Source: Escherichia sp. ESNIH1
Lineage (GTDB): Bacteria > Pseudomonadota > Gammaproteobacteria > Enterobacterales > Enterobacteriaceae
Assembly (NCBI GenBank): GCA_002918705.1
Contig: PQKR01000003.1
Location: 1 to 64,000 of the forward strand
DNA length: 64,000 bases
Direction: 5' to 3'
Shown: positions 50,831-60,809 of the stretch, in pieces
Numbering within the stretch: the first letter of the stretch is position 1
Layout of the letters: each line of letters opens with the position of its first letter
Notes under the pieces: model-generated
Databases searched by the model: none
What the model saw: only the letters and a program-made list of their open reading frames with translations
Told to the model about the DNA's origin: nothing
Program-made: the position numbers and the translations under genes

Positions 50831-50927
50831 AGTCGCTCCATTGTTAACTATTTCCATGAAAATAAGCTCAAATAAAACGGCTAATTAAAGCCGCTTTAGA
50901 ACTAAACCACACAGAAGGATATAAAGA

Positions 50928-51173
50928 TTGTACCCGACGATTGAAAAACATTTCATAAATGTTCGGGTAGTTTGTTCATTACATTCTATTTATCATTTTT
51001 CTCGAAAACAGCGTGAAAAGAAGCCCCGACGAAACGGGGAAATCTTCATCACCATAGGAGAAAATGGCCTACGGGCTGACCCGCCGTACGAGGATTCATT
51101 CATAATGAAAGGTACTGATACTATACCGTATCATTCTTTTCTGTTTCATTTATTTATTGTGTTTATTGATTAA
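50928..51173 (+). CDS. Doubtful plus-strand small gene
   Basis: TTG 50928 lies nine bases after AAGGA and opens 81 codons (NGEIFITIGENGLRADPPYE in the middle, a hydrophobic end). Composition is protein-like, but the 3' end overlaps the better supported minus-strand membrane gene at 51150, and no family is recognised. Confidence 0.25.
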   Translation: MYPTIEKHFINVRVVCSLHSIYHFSRKQREKKPRRNGEIFITIGENGLRADPPYEDSFIMKGTDTIPYHSFLFHLFIVFID

Positions 51174-51299
51174 TTCGGCAGAGAAGATAATTATAATGGT
51201 AACCATTAATAACAATGCGGGCCATCCCATCAGCATCAATGATGTTAGAAATATTATTAGTAGTGAGAGGGTTAAAAACTGTTTGATAAATTCGATCAT
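51150..51299 (-). CDS. Small two-helix membrane protein, 49 aa
   Basis: MIEFIKQFLTLSLLIIFLTS is followed by LMLMGWPALLLMVTIIIIFS and the short polar end AELINKHNK. AGGAGAATAAT precedes the ATG, a strong ribosome site. Transcribed after the integrase terminator. Possibly holin-like or an exclusion protein; unknown. Confidence 0.65.
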   Translation of the reverse strand: MIEFIKQFLTLSLLIIFLTSLMLMGWPALLLMVTIIIIFSAELINKHNK

Positions 51300-51336
51300 A
51301 TTATTCTCCTAAGTTATGTTTATTTATCATAGAAAC

Positions 51337-51366
51337 AAAAAAGCCCTTCACTTTGGAAGGGCTTTG
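51337..51366 (-). terminator. Terminator after integrase
   Basis: AAAGCCCTTC and GAAGGGCTTT form a ten-base stem. On the minus strand a T run follows, 14 bases beyond the integrase stop. Confidence 0.88.
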
Positions 51367-51380
51367 TAGATTTTTATAAT

Positions 51381-53135
51381 TTATTTCTTAGGCCAAAACA
51401 GTTTACTATCAAGTTCGGGATAACCTACAACACGCAACATCTCTTTTGCCTGCTCAAGCATAGCCTCCGCAGATCTATTTAACGATGTATATCTATTAAC
51501 TAATGTAGTTAATCTTTCATCCGGCAAAACTTTTAGAGCTTCTGTAATAGTCTGTGCATCGTCGGTGAATGGAAGCGGCCCTAAATGACAACCCCACTCA
51601 TAAGGTGTTGCTCCTGCACTAAAGTTATAGTAGTCCTCATGCCCTTTTATTTGAAACGACAGGTATAAACGGCGATTTACTTTCCATGCCCTGACGTCAC
51701 CAATACTACTGCGAACAATATCTCGTAACTTATTACGATACTCGTGTACTGGATCGTGCAGCACTCCATATTGTGCGTATGTAAAGAAGTCCATCATGAG
51801 AGACTCAAACGTATCATCATTAGCTAAAATTTGCTTACGTTGTAGTACTTCAAGTTCAAGAGTTAAATTGTTACGCTGTGCTTCCAACTCTTTGATTTGT
51901 GTTACTACTTCCTCTACGTCCCCAAGTCCATTAAGAATCAAAGTAGTTCCTCGGCTGATACGAGTACTGATATCCTGAATCAAACTTTCAATATTATTGA
52001 TTTGATGTGTGTAATCGGACTTATCACTTTTACCTTTCAGTTGCAAATCAAGGTAAGCTATAGTGGTTACCAACATCAATGTATGCTCTACTAATATACC
52101 AGGTAAAGACCAAGTTTTGCAATCGTTACCATTACCCCTTCCCTTTTCACAAAGATAGCGGATTGTATTTTTGTGACGCATCGCCATCATAGTTCCGCCA
52201 CAGTGACCACAACGAAAGATACGCAAGCCTGCTAACAGGTTGATATTATTAGTTTGCTCACCAACCTTACCGATATATTTTGTTGTTTCCCGGATCTTTT
52301 GCAATCGCAAATATTGCCCTTCGCTAATCAAAGCGGGGAAGTACCCAGGTAAATTGAATTTTTTCTCATCAACCGTAAGCACACGCATTCCATATACAGC
52401 AGGATTAATACGTAGTTTACGTACATTAGCATAAGACCATGCTTTCCCTTTATATAGATGATAATACTTTTCGTTTAATAATTGAGTAACCTTGAACACG
52501 CTCATGCCTTCTAAGAAGCATTCAATAGCATATTGAGCGACAGGCCATAAAACCGGATCTTTACGAACTGATTCATTTGAACCACTACTATCATCAATCC
52601 ACCAGGGATGTGATCCGATAGATTTTATCGTTGTTGGTAAGCCATCCTGAAAGCGTTTAATCAATGCAAGGGCATTACCATTAGTACGATTTTGCTTAGT
52701 CCTTGACTCTTCATTAGCTCGTACAAACATCAATATGCTAGTAAGCAAATCTATAGGATTCTCTTTAATACCAGCACGCGTATAGACCTTATTATCCATA
52801 CCAGTAACAATTGTAATGCCTCTACGCAGCACACCCATAAAAAGCTCAAGTGCTACGTCCACTTCGCCACGTGTAAGCCGATCCAACTGCTCAACAAAAA
52901 GAAACGCATTACTGGGGATTAGTCCCTGGTCTACTGCATCTAGAAACTGCCCCAATGCTCCAGATTTAGCGTTAGCACCTCGAAACGCCGATACTCCCGG
53001 ATCGATGATTTCAATCATCTCTAGGTCATGTTCACGAGCGTATTTTTCTGCTGCTGCAACCTGGCGAGCTTTTGACGTACCAGATGCCTGTACTGCACTA
53101 CTCCAGCGTAGATATGAGTATAATTTTCGACCCAT
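51381..53135 (-). CDS. Large serine recombinase (phage integrase)
   Basis: 584 residues. Resolvase catalytic domain (1-~150): YSYLRWSSAVQ with nucleophile Ser12 and FVEQLDRLTRGEVDVA. The recombinase domain follows (~170-300; GSHPWWIDDSSG, LRINPAVYGMRVL). A zinc ribbon (CGHCGG and a later pair CEKGRGNGNDC, ~330-360) interrupts a coiled-coil segment (NNIESLIQDISTRISRG ... EEVVTQIKELEAQRNNL). These are the hallmarks of serine integrases. The start lies ~60 bp from the right junction, the usual integrase-attP arrangement. It contains only two AGTACT sites, fewer than the rest of the phage. Confidence 0.92.
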   Translation of the reverse strand: MGRKLYSYLRWSSAVQASGTSKARQVAAAEKYAREHDLEMIEIIDPGVSAFRGANAKSGALGQFLDAVDQGLIPSNAFLFVEQLDRLTRGEVDVALELFMGVLRRGITIVTGMDNKVYTRAGIKENPIDLLTSILMFVRANEESRTKQNRTNGNALALIKRFQDGLPTTIKSIGSHPWWIDDSSGSNESVRKDPVLWPVAQYAIECFLEGMSVFKVTQLLNEKYYHLYKGKAWSYANVRKLRINPAVYGMRVLTVDEKKFNLPGYFPALISEGQYLRLQKIRETTKYIGKVGEQTNNINLLAGLRIFRCGHCGGTMMAMRHKNTIRYLCEKGRGNGNDCKTWSLPGILVEHTLMLVTTIAYLDLQLKGKSDKSDYTHQINNIESLIQDISTRISRGTTLILNGLGDVEEVVTQIKELEAQRNNLTLELEVLQRKQILANDDTFESLMMDFFTYAQYGVLHDPVHEYRNKLRDIVRSSIGDVRAWKVNRRLYLSFQIKGHEDYYNFSAGATPYEWGCHLGPLPFTDDAQTITEALKVLPDERLTTLVNRYTSLNRSAEAMLEQAKEMLRVVGYPELDSKLFWPKK

Positions 53136-53160
53136 TTTTGATTTTCTCTATGTAATTCAT

Positions 53161-53205
53161 ACACTTAGTTTAATGTGTATAATTTACGCTCGGATTGCCC
53201 GGATG
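53161..53205. other. Right attachment junction
   Basis: Minus-strand host sequence CATCCGGGC meets phage AATCCGAGCGTAAATT. The proposed core AA is at 53195-53196. The phage arm, read in the opposite direction (TAATGTGTATAATTTACGCT), is a near mirror of the left phage arm. Confidence 0.6.
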
Positions 53206-53595
53206 ACTGATGATATGCACATTGCCGCTGGCCATTGTCGCAATCATCGCCTCGGTGTGAGTGTCCCGATCCTGCGGGGCGAAGACAGGCTCATGGAAGC
53301 CGGCAATGATCAGATCCAGCGAGGTCAGCATCGGCCCGGTGCAGTCAATCTCACCGGCGATATTTTTGATGTTGGCCTCAATACCGCGCAGGATCCCTAC
53401 CCCATCCACCAGCCGCGGCCAGATACGCATATTCACAAAGTGCCAGTAGTGCGGGGCATCGGCCATATCGGGGCCGTGATCGGTGATAGCGAACAGCTTG
53501 AGGCCTTTGCTTTTCGCTATCGCAATATAGTCATGGAGGGTGCTGTAGGCGTGGGTGCTGGCGACGGTATGCATGTGCAGGTCAACGGGGTACAT
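53170..53595 (-). pseudogene. ycdX: ycdX, 5' fragment (split by prophage)
   Basis: Residues 1-136 of YcdX (PHP zinc phosphatase) with metal-binding [30 protein letters not shown] and SHPGNP. A phage-encoded tail SVNYTH and stop then follow. The distal metal ligands are on the other side of the prophage, so the trinuclear zinc site cannot form. It retains its own start and promoter side. Confidence 0.9.
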
Positions 53596-53664
53596 GACGC
53601 TCTCCTCTATTAATAATGCTCAAGGATAACAGGAATTATTACCCTTTTTAATGAAAACCCGGCC

Positions 53665-54603
53665 CTAGTAGCCGCGCGCTCGGTCAACCTGCCCGGTTAC
53701 CGGCTCGCCCTGCTCCAGCTTTGTAATGGTGTGGGCAATATAGTCGATCGCTTCATTGGGGCGCGTTACGGCAGCGATATGCGGCGTCATCGCAATGCGT
53801 GGATGCGCCCACAGCGGGCTGCTGGCTGGCAGCGGCTCTTTACTAAAGACATCCAGCATAGCGCCTTTCAATTTGCCGCTATCGAGAGCCTCGAGAAGAT
53901 CGTCCTCAACGACATGTACGCCGCGCGCCAAGTTGAGCAGATACCCGTTGTCCGCCAGCTGGTTCAGCAGCGATAAGTTAATAATGCCTCGGGTCTCTGG
54001 GGTATTAGGCAGGAGGTTAATCAACACGCGGGTTCCTTTCAGGAAATCGCCCAGTTCGTTTTCACCCGCAAAGCTTTTCACGCCGGGCCATGATTTGCGG
54101 CTACGGCTCCAGCAGCGCAGCGGGAAGCCCCATGCCTGCAGGCTTTCAGCCACTTTCGACCCCAGCACGCCTGCGCCAAGGATGCCGATGGTGAACTCTT
54201 CGCGCTGATACTCTGCCAGCTCCTGCCAGCGGGCCTGCTGCTTCTGGGCCTGATAATCGTCAAAGCGGCGGAACCAGTGTAATACCTGACTGACGGCGTA
54301 CTCCTGCATCTGTAATGCCATGCCGGTATCTTCCAGGCGAAACAGTGGGATAGATTCAGGCAGCATCGTCGGGTGGGCGTTAAGCTGGCTCAGAATAGAG
54401 TCAACGCCTGCCCCGAGGGCAAACACCGCTTTCAGGCTGCGGCCCTGAAGCATTTCAACCGGGGGATGCCAGACCAGGGCGTAGTCGGCGGGTTCATTAT
54501 CACCCGGCTTCCATTCACGGACCCGGGCCTGCGGAAGTGCCTGAGAGAGTTTATTCAGCCAAAATTGCGTATCGAAGGATGGGTGATAGAAGATGATATC
54601 CAT
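53665..54603 (-). CDS. ghrA: Glyoxylate/hydroxypyruvate reductase A
   Basis: 312 residues of an NAD(P)-dependent D-2-hydroxyacid dehydrogenase reducing glyoxylate and hydroxypyruvate. The cofactor loop is [16 protein letters not shown], the catalytic region has [16 protein letters not shown] (Arg) and [13 protein letters not shown] (His), and the C-terminus GQVDRARGY is diagnostic. The start at 54603 (GGAG six bases upstream) gives the E. coli length. Confidence 0.95.
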   Translation of the reverse strand: MDIIFYHPSFDTQFWLNKLSQALPQARVREWKPGDNEPADYALVWHPPVEMLQGRSLKAVFALGAGVDSILSQLNAHPTMLPESIPLFRLEDTGMALQMQEYAVSQVLHWFRRFDDYQAQKQQARWQELAEYQREEFTIGILGAGVLGSKVAESLQAWGFPLRCWSRSRKSWPGVKSFAGENELGDFLKGTRVLINLLPNTPETRGIINLSLLNQLADNGYLLNLARGVHVVEDDLLEALDSGKLKGAMLDVFSKEPLPASSPLWAHPRIAMTPHIAAVTRPNEAIDYIAHTITKLEQGEPVTGQVDRARGY

Positions 54604-54846
54604 ACTGGCTCCAAATGCATTCATGCGGTGGTTTAGTCGAATTGTTATCTATTGATGAGGATAACAAATTTGTTCTGCGCAAAGGGGGGAAAGGTGACTG
54701 ATGATAAAAAAAACAGTTCCTGGGCATTTAGGAAGCACGTTGCGTGAAGTTTGGCTAAACGCGCTAAATTATTGAAAAAGAGGATTGACGGTGGAGGCGG
54801 ATTTCCCTACATTAGCGCCGTCCCAGCGATGCTGGGAAGACAATAT

Positions 54847-54934
54847 GGTGAGGTGTCCGAGTGGCTGAAGGAGCACGCCTGGAAAGTGTGTATACGGCAA
54901 CGTATCGGGGGTTCGAATCCCCCCCTCACCGCCA
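54847..54934 (+). tRNA. serX: tRNA-Ser (GGA), copy 1
   Basis: 88 bases with acceptor stem GGTGAGG / CCTCACC, a long variable arm typical of serine tRNA, T-loop GTTCGAATC, anticodon loop CTGGAAA (anticodon GGA) and encoded GCCA end. Corresponds to E. coli serX beside ghrA. Confidence 0.95.
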
Positions 54935-54946
54935 TATTCGAAGAGA

Positions 54947-54974
54947 AGCTCGCATGTAAATGCGGGCTTTTTTT
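54947..54974 (+). terminator. Terminator after tRNA-Ser copy 1
   Basis: AGCTCGCA and TGCGGGCT pair with one G-T wobble around TGTAAA and are followed by eight Ts. Confidence 0.8.
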
Positions 54975-54993
54975 TCGCATGTCGTACCCAGCG

Positions 54994-55106
54994 GGGGGGA
55001 TGAGAATCCCCGACCGGGCTTCGACAACGGGCGCCAGCCCGTTGGACAGACCGGGAGTGCAGCGAGCGGGCTGCCCGAAGGGCGAGCGAAGCGAGTCAAT
55101 CCCCCC
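54994..55106. repeat. tRNA-associated repeat, copy 1
   Basis: A GC-rich ~110-bp element with nested inverted parts (AACGGGCGCCAGCCCGTT; GAGCGAAGCGAGTCAATCCC). It recurs with few changes at 56826-56938, after the second tRNA-Ser. The clcB stop codon lies at its right edge. Confidence 0.8.
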
Positions 55107-55107
55107 C

Positions 55108-56400
55108 TCACCCCTTCTCAGCGGCATGATGGTAAATAGATTCCTTGCGTAACGTTCGCGACAGCACCGAGGCCACCACGCAGGCGACCAACAGTCCTGG
55201 CAGGAGCGTATACTGCCCGGTCATTTCGCAGATCATTAGCGTTGACATGATAGGCGCATGGGTTGTTGCCGCCAGGAGTGTCGCCATTCCCGTTAATCCC
55301 ATCAGTATTGCGATCGTCTGTAAATCCGCCAACCAGAGCCCACAGAGGTGAGCGAGTAACATACCGATGGCCATACCGACAAACAGCGTTGGCGTAAAAA
55401 CGCCACCTGGCGCCCCGGAACCGCTGCTGGCAAGGACGGCGGTTAACTTGCACAGGAAAACCAGGGCTATGGTCGCAAATACCGGCGGCGACAGCAGATA
55501 TCCTTGCACCACGCTATAGCCATTGCCCCAAACGGCAGGAGTCAGCAGCGATAGCAGGCCGACAATGCCGCCCCCGAGCGCCAGTTGCCAGGGTGGAGAG
55601 AGCCTAAGACGTAAAAATAGCTGATGGCTACTCTCCATTAACCAGATAAAGAGCGGGCCGCATACGCCAGCGATCAGGCCGATTACCAGCATTAGCGAGT
55701 AGTCCAATGCATGGATTTGCCGGGCAAGATGTACCGTATAAAGGGGTGCTGGGCCATCACTCAGTAAATTGGTCGTGAGCAAGGCGAGTACAGCGGCAAC
55801 AACCACAGGCCCTAAAGAAGCCAACATGAGAGTGCCAAAGAGAATTTCAGCGATAAACATACTGCCTGCCAGCGGAGCGTGGTATGCGCTAGCCATCCCT
55901 GCCGCCGCTCCACAGGCTACCCACAGTTTCCATTCGTTTTTGGGGGTGAATCGCTGCGCAAAAAACGATGCTGCTAGCGCCGCTAACAAAATCATCGCTC
56001 CCTCCCGGCCAATGGCGCTGCCGGTCACGACGACCAGCAGCGACGCCAGTGATTTCACAAGGCTTGACGCGTAGTCGAACTGGCCGTCGCCTGTTTCTAG
56101 CGCCTCGATATAGTCCGTTGGCGCGTGAGGACGCTGTCGGGTATAGCGCTGCCATGCCCATAGCAAGGTACCGGCCGCCACGCCTCCCAAAGCGGGGGTC
56201 AACAATCGACGCCACCACGGAAGCGTACTGGCGGCATTAACCAGGCTACCGCTGTTATTACTAAGGAAAAGCGACTCCAGCAGCATCATGGCATGGCGAA
56301 ACAGGGCAACAGCCAGTGCGGCAACGATGCCGATCAGCATAGCGAGAAGCAATCGGCGGAACATGGCCTGTACGTCAGGATAGGTATGAAGACGTTGCAT
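55108..56400 (-). CDS. clcB: Voltage-gated ClC-type chloride channel ClcB
   Basis: 430 residues, about ten to twelve membrane helices, ClC signatures [19 protein letters not shown] and [18 protein letters not shown]. It is an acid-resistance associated chloride/proton transporter family member matching E. coli ClcB, which sits elsewhere in that genome. The start at 56400 has AAGGA seven bases upstream; M13 (56364) corresponds to the E. coli start. It lies between two identical tRNA-Ser/repeat units, which suggests acquisition as an islet. Confidence 0.9.
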   Translation of the reverse strand: MQRLHTYPDVQAMFRRLLLAMLIGIVAALAVALFRHAMMLLESLFLSNNSGSLVNAASTLPWWRRLLTPALGGVAAGTLLWAWQRYTRQRPHAPTDYIEALETGDGQFDYASSLVKSLASLLVVVTGSAIGREGAMILLAALAASFFAQRFTPKNEWKLWVACGAAAGMASAYHAPLAGSMFIAEILFGTLMLASLGPVVVAAVLALLTTNLLSDGPAPLYTVHLARQIHALDYSLMLVIGLIAGVCGPLFIWLMESSHQLFLRLRLSPPWQLALGGGIVGLLSLLTPAVWGNGYSVVQGYLLSPPVFATIALVFLCKLTAVLASSGSGAPGGVFTPTLFVGMAIGMLLAHLCGLWLADLQTIAILMGLTGMATLLAATTHAPIMSTLMICEMTGQYTLLPGLLVACVVASVLSRTLRKESIYHHAAEKG

Positions 56401-56681
56401 CAGACATCCTTTTCATTTTTCCCGTACCCATAGGGAGACAGCGATACGGTGATCTAACTTAATCGCTGTGGAATAATTTGTCTGAGTCTAATCGGGGTTA
56501 TTTAAGCAAAACAACTTAAACCAAGAAATAAATGCTGGAATGTAATTAAGCGCACCAGCGATGCACCTGCTCACAGCTTAACCGAACGCACTTGAAAGCA
56601 GAAATTAAGCTTGACCGTTTCAGTCCAACTCCCTATAGTAGCGCCCCGTTGCCCCCATGAGGAAGGCAGCAAAAACAATAT

Positions 56682-56769
56682 GGTGAGGTGTCCGAGTGGC
56701 TGAAGGAGCACGCCTGGAAAGTGTGTATACGGCAACGTATCGGGGGTTCGAATCCCCCCCTCACCGCCA
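56682..56769 (+). tRNA. tRNA-Ser (GGA), copy 2
   Basis: Identical over all 88 bases to the copy at 54847, including the encoded GCCA end and the flanking CAATAT and CATATT bases. Confidence 0.95.
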
Positions 56770-56782
56770 TATTTAAGATGAG

Positions 56783-56809
56783 AGCCTGTACGCAAGTACG
56801 GGCTTTTTT
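56783..56809 (+). terminator. Terminator after tRNA-Ser copy 2
   Basis: GCCTGTAC and GTACGGGC pair (one G-T) around GCAA, followed by six Ts. The stem differs from that of copy 1. Confidence 0.8.
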
Positions 56810-56825
56810 CTTTTATATTCTCGCA

Positions 56826-56938
56826 AGGGGGGGATGAGAACCCCCGACCGGGGTTCGACAACGGGCGCCAGCCCGTTGGACAGACCGGGAGCGCAGCGAG
56901 CGGGCTGCCCGAAGGGCGAGCGAAGCGAGTCAATCCCC
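56826..56938. repeat. tRNA-associated repeat, copy 2
   Basis: Second copy of the ~110-bp element at 54994, with a few substitutions. It runs into a REP-like unit (CCGGTGGCGCTACGCTTACC) at 56939. Confidence 0.8.
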
Positions 56939-56992
56939 TCCGGTGGCGCTACGCTTACCGGGGCTACGCTTTATACCCTGCCCCACCCTACA

Positions 56993-57021
56993 AAAAAACA
57001 AAGCCCGGTTACCCGGGCTTT
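56993..57021 (-). terminator. Terminator after phoH
   Basis: AAAGCCCGG and CCGGGCTTT form a stem and, on the minus strand, seven Ts follow. It lies 30 bases beyond the phoH stop. Confidence 0.88.
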
Positions 57022-57050
57022 GCGATCACATTCGCAATCACGCTATTTCA

Positions 57051-57839
57051 TCAGTAGTAGGCGAGCAGCGTTCGCTGGCAAAGGGCCGAGCGCACGCAGT
57101 CATCTTTAGTAAAGCGAACAACGCCAATCATCTCATCTTCCTCAAAACGTGCCAGCGCATCGCTCAGGCCGGACTGGACGCCCGACGGCAAATCGCACTG
57201 GGTGATGTCGCCGTTTACAATCACGGTCACGTTCTCCCCGAGGCGTGTTAAAAACATCTTCATTTGCGCGGCGGTCACATTCTGAGCCTCGTCAAGAATC
57301 ACGACCGCGTTTTCAAATGTACGTCCGCGCATATAGGCGAACGGCGCGATTTCCACCTTACCAATCTCTGGCCGCAGGCAGTATTGCATAAAGGACGCTC
57401 CAAGGCGCTTGACCAGCACGTCATAGACGGGCCGGAAGTAGGGAGCGAACTTCTCCGAGATATCTCCGGGTAAGAAGCCAAGATCTTCATCGGCTTGCAG
57501 GACCGGACGGGTGACGATAATTCTGTCCACATCCTTGTGGATCAGGGCTTCCGCCGCTTTCGCTGCGCTGATCCAAGTTTTACCGCATCCTGCTTCACCT
57601 GTTGCAAAGATGAGCTGCTTAGTCTCAATTGCATTCAGGTAGTGCGCCTGAGCTTCATTACGCGCGACAATTGGCGAGTTATCACGGCTGTCCCGCGCCA
57701 TGCCAATTGATTCAACGCCACTCATCTGCACAAGCGAGGTGACCGACTCTTCTTCACGCTGTTTATGGCTGCGCGAATCTCGTCTCAGCACACGTTTTGC
57801 TTCACGACGAGCTTTGATCACTGCTTTCTGTCTTCCCAT
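57051..57839 (-). CDS. phoH: PhoH-family ATPase
   Basis: 262 residues with a basic N-terminus (GRQKAVIKARREAKRVLRRD). P-loop ATPase: Walker A TGEAGCGKTWIS near residue 85, Walker B VVILDEAQNVT near 180. It is a phosphate-starvation inducible RNA-helicase-like ATPase. Matches E. coli PhoH. A GTG three codons upstream (57848) is in frame; ATG 57839 fits the ribosome site AAGG and the family. Confidence 0.94.
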   Translation of the reverse strand: MGRQKAVIKARREAKRVLRRDSRSHKQREEESVTSLVQMSGVESIGMARDSRDNSPIVARNEAQAHYLNAIETKQLIFATGEAGCGKTWISAAKAAEALIHKDVDRIIVTRPVLQADEDLGFLPGDISEKFAPYFRPVYDVLVKRLGASFMQYCLRPEIGKVEIAPFAYMRGRTFENAVVILDEAQNVTAAQMKMFLTRLGENVTVIVNGDITQCDLPSGVQSGLSDALARFEEDEMIGVVRFTKDDCVRSALCQRTLLAYY

Positions 57840-57848
57840 GGATAGCAC

Positions 57849-58339
57849 CTTGAGTTGTAGGTTTACATCACACGCGCCGCTGCCGGCACGATTATGCGCA
57901 CGAACGTCTGAGGTTTGGCTTCCTTGTAAGCCATGACTTGCTGATGAAAAGACGCGGCAAACCCACCCACTGTGTCGTTTGCCACATCGGTAAATTCAGT
58001 TGCATTAAAGGGGGAAGAGGAGACGCTGGCAGTGAGACGATCGCTGTCGGTGGCGTGCTGCCTGCACCGATCATGGTGAGTTGAGAGTTCTGATTGTCCT
58101 GGGCCGGACCTTACCATTCGCGATCTCCATAGTGAATCGTTCACTGCCGGGAACTACCGCTGCTGTTATAAGTAAAACAAAAATTTTCATAAAAGCAACA
58201 TTATATTTACCTAAATATAACGAGCTTGACCGCTTACACGGAGCCAGTTTCTGACATTAATATTACAAAAATATAACAGGACCGCGCTCATAGGAAAAAA
58301 TGATACTCTCCCCTGCCCCGCAGGACAGAGGAGAGCTGG
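57849..58339. other. phoH-efeB intergenic region
   Basis: 491 bp with no convincing gene. The 93-codon minus-strand frame at 57863-58144 shows no recognisable protein character. An AT-rich stretch at ~58180-58290 (ATATTTACCTAAATATAAC) could hold the phoH promoter. In E. coli phoH is PhoB-controlled, but I cannot place a clean Pho box by eye. Confidence 0.5.
58296..58335 (-). terminator. Terminator after efeUOB
   Basis: On the minus strand CTCTCC and GGGGAGAG form the outer stem around CTGTCCTGCGGGGCAG, followed by TATCATTTTTTCC. It is adjacent to the efeB stop. Confidence 0.7.
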
Positions 58340-59623
58340 CTACGCCTCCAGCAGCGACTGAGCCAGATAGTGCTGGGTATCCTTCACGCCGGGCAGCGCA
58401 AAAAAGTAACCGCCGCCGATCGGCTTGATGTACTCTTCGAGCGCTTCGCCGTTGAGCCGCTTCTGCACCGTCAGGAAGCCCTTCTCCAGATCGTGCTGGA
58501 AGCAGACAAACAGCAGGCCCATATCCAGCTGGCCAGCGTTGGTGACTCCCAGCGAGTAGCTGTAGCCCCGACGCATCATTAGATTGACCTCGGTCTCTGG
58601 CGTACGCGGGTTGGCAAGGCGGATATGGCTGTCGAGGGCAATAACGTCGCCGTCCGGATCGCGAGTATAGTCCGGCACGTCATGCTCATGCTGCATTCCC
58701 AGCGGGGCCCCGCTCTGCTTGTCCCGGCCGAAGATAGTCTGCTGCTCCTTAAGCGGCGTGCGATCCCAGAACTCCACGCGGAACTGGATGATGCGCACCG
58801 CCTGATAGCTGCCGCCCACGGTCCAGGCTGGCTCATGCTGATCGGGGGTGACCCACACCACGCTTTTCATCAGCGTCCTGTTCTGACTATCCGGGTTGCC
58901 AGTGCCGTCTTTAAAGCCCAGCAGGTTGATTGGCGTCTCCTTTCCTTTACTGCGCGCAGCGTGATCGGAGATAAAACCTTCCCGCTTCCAGCGAATGCTA
59001 AGTAGATCCGGGGTGTATTTAAGAATATCGCGCAGGGCGTGGATCACCGTATCCCCGGTATTAGCACAGATCTGCAGCAGCAGATCGCCGTGGCATAGCG
59101 CGGCGTCTAGCGAATCGTTAGGGAAGCGTGTCATCTTCTCCAGCTTCGCAGGACGCTGCGGGCCTAAGCCAAACCGATCATCAAACAACGATGCCCCCAG
59201 AGATACGGTGATAGTCAGGTTATCCGGGGCAATAAAGCCGCCAAGAATACCGGAGTCCATCGGCGGCAGACGCGGGTTAGGCGTGTCCGGCGCGGGACCA
59301 CCGGCAGTTAAAAACGCAATCCGTTGGGTCAGCAGACGAAATAGTCGCTCCAGCTCAGATTTATCGCTGGCCAGCACATCAAACGCTACCAGCATCATCG
59401 AAGCCTGCTGCGGCGTCAAAATACCCGCCTGGTGCTCGCCATAGAACGGCTGGGTCTCCATCCGCGCATCCGGCGACAGGGTGCCCGGGGCACTTTTCGG
59501 CTTGGCCGCATGGGCTACCGGGCAGCCACCTGCCAGCGCCAGCGCGCCACCCAGCGCGCCCATACTCTTCAGTAAACGGCGGCGTGAAGGCTCGCTCACG
59601 CCGTCGACATCATGCTCTGTCAT
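58340..59623 (-). CDS. efeB: Deferrochelatase/peroxidase EfeB
   Basis: 427 residues. Twin-arginine signal [20 protein letters not shown], so exported folded with haem. DyP-type peroxidase with the GXXDG motif in GFKDGTGNP near residue 245 and a proximal histidine in the C-terminal half. It works with EfeU and EfeO in ferrous iron uptake and is reported to release iron from haem. It starts two bases after the efeO stop. Confidence 0.95.
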   Translation of the reverse strand: MTEHDVDGVSEPSRRRLLKSMGALGGALALAGGCPVAHAAKPKSAPGTLSPDARMETQPFYGEHQAGILTPQQASMMLVAFDVLASDKSELERLFRLLTQRIAFLTAGGPAPDTPNPRLPPMDSGILGGFIAPDNLTITVSLGASLFDDRFGLGPQRPAKLEKMTRFPNDSLDAALCHGDLLLQICANTGDTVIHALRDILKYTPDLLSIRWKREGFISDHAARSKGKETPINLLGFKDGTGNPDSQNRTLMKSVVWVTPDQHEPAWTVGGSYQAVRIIQFRVEFWDRTPLKEQQTIFGRDKQSGAPLGMQHEHDVPDYTRDPDGDVIALDSHIRLANPRTPETEVNLMMRRGYSYSLGVTNAGQLDMGLLFVCFQHDLEKGFLTVQKRLNGEALEEYIKPIGGGYFFALPGVKDTQHYLAQSLLEA

Positions 59624-59625
59624 GC

Positions 59626-60753
59626 TTAATCCAGTCCGAGTACACCGCGAAGCTGGGCCAGATCTTCCGCAAGCGTGGTGATCGGTCCTTTCAGCGCCGT
59701 GCGATCGGCGTCGGTCAATTTGTCATAGGTCTCGAAACCATCTTTGGTGCGGTATTTCGCAAGGATGGTATCGACTTTCTTGAAGTTGGCATCCACCTTC
59801 GCCAGCAGCTCGGCGTTGCCTTTCTGCAGCTGCGGGCGCAGCAGGTTGACAATTTTCTGCGCGCCATCGACGTTGGCCTGGAAGTCCCACAGGTCGGTGT
59901 GGCTGTAGCGATCTTCTTCACCGCTGATTTTACTGGCCGCAACCTCTTCAATCAGCCCAGCTGCGCCGCCGACCACTTTTGACGGCGGGAAAGCCAGCTC
60001 GCTGGTACGTTTTTGTAGCTCAAGCACGTCGCTATTCAGCTGGTCAGCATACTGCTCCATACCGTTGGTGGTGTTGTCGCCAAACAGCGCTTTTTCAAGG
60101 CGGTGGAAGCCGGTGAATTTCGGATCGGCGGCTTTCTGCTCGTAATCATCTTCACGGGCATCGATGCTGCCGTCGAGGTCTGAGAAGAGCTCAGCGATAG
60201 GCTCAATACGCTCGTAGTGCTGACGCGTCGGGGCATAGAGCGATTTCGCTTTTTCAATATCCCCCGCCTTCACCGCGTCGGTAAAGGCTTTGGTCTTGGC
60301 TACCAGACCACTCATCTCCTGGGTCACGTAAGCTTTATACTCGGTGATAGCACCGCCGAGGCTCAGCAGGGCGTCCCCTTTAGCCGCATCCGCTGTGCCA
60401 GCGCCTTTAACCGTCAGCTTGCCCTTCGGGTTGGTCAGCAGGCCACAGGTCATCTCATATTCACCTGGCTGCAGGTTAGCGGTCAGCTTCTGGCTGAACC
60501 CTGGCGCGATGTTCTCGCGCTCTTCAACCACCATGACGCCCTTCAGGATCTCCCACTCCAGCGCTTTCTGGCTATGGTTGAGGATAATGAACTGCGTTTT
60601 CCCGGCGTTAACCGTGAGATTCATCGGTTCACACTGCTTATCCGTTACCGTGACCTTAACCTGTGGAACTTCTGCCGCGTGGGCGCCAAATGCGCAGGCG
60701 AGCAGCGCGGCGATACTAACCTGTAAAGCATTACGACGAAAATGCGTTGCCAT
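59626..60753 (-). CDS. efeO: Iron uptake system component EfeO
   Basis: 375 residues with signal peptide (cleavage near FGAHAAEVP). An N-terminal cupredoxin-like domain ([20 protein letters not shown]) precedes the M75 peptidase-like domain with the HXXE element [10 protein letters not shown] and [11 protein letters not shown]. Periplasmic metal-binding partner of EfeU. The start at 60753 matches E. coli; an upstream ATG (60810) would spoil the signal peptide. Confidence 0.95.
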   Translation of the reverse strand: MATHFRRNALQVSIAALLACAFGAHAAEVPQVKVTVTDKQCEPMNLTVNAGKTQFIILNHSQKALEWEILKGVMVVEERENIAPGFSQKLTANLQPGEYEMTCGLLTNPKGKLTVKGAGTADAAKGDALLSLGGAITEYKAYVTQEMSGLVAKTKAFTDAVKAGDIEKAKSLYAPTRQHYERIEPIAELFSDLDGSIDAREDDYEQKAADPKFTGFHRLEKALFGDNTTNGMEQYADQLNSDVLELQKRTSELAFPPSKVVGGAAGLIEEVAASKISGEEDRYSHTDLWDFQANVDGAQKIVNLLRPQLQKGNAELLAKVDANFKKVDTILAKYRTKDGFETYDKLTDADRTALKGPITTLAEDLAQLRGVLGLD

Positions 60754-60809
60754 GACCTTTCCCTTTAAAAGTATGTTGTAACTACTACTGCTACTACTAT
60801 CAATTATCA

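Noticed and set aside
54807-55127. Open frames on both strands across tRNA-Ser and its repeat
   Set aside because: They read through a tRNA gene and a GC-rich repeat; commonly miscalled as proteins.
57863-58144. 93-codon minus frame between phoH and efeB
   Set aside because: No family resemblance and no good ribosome site; composition is that of a chance frame.
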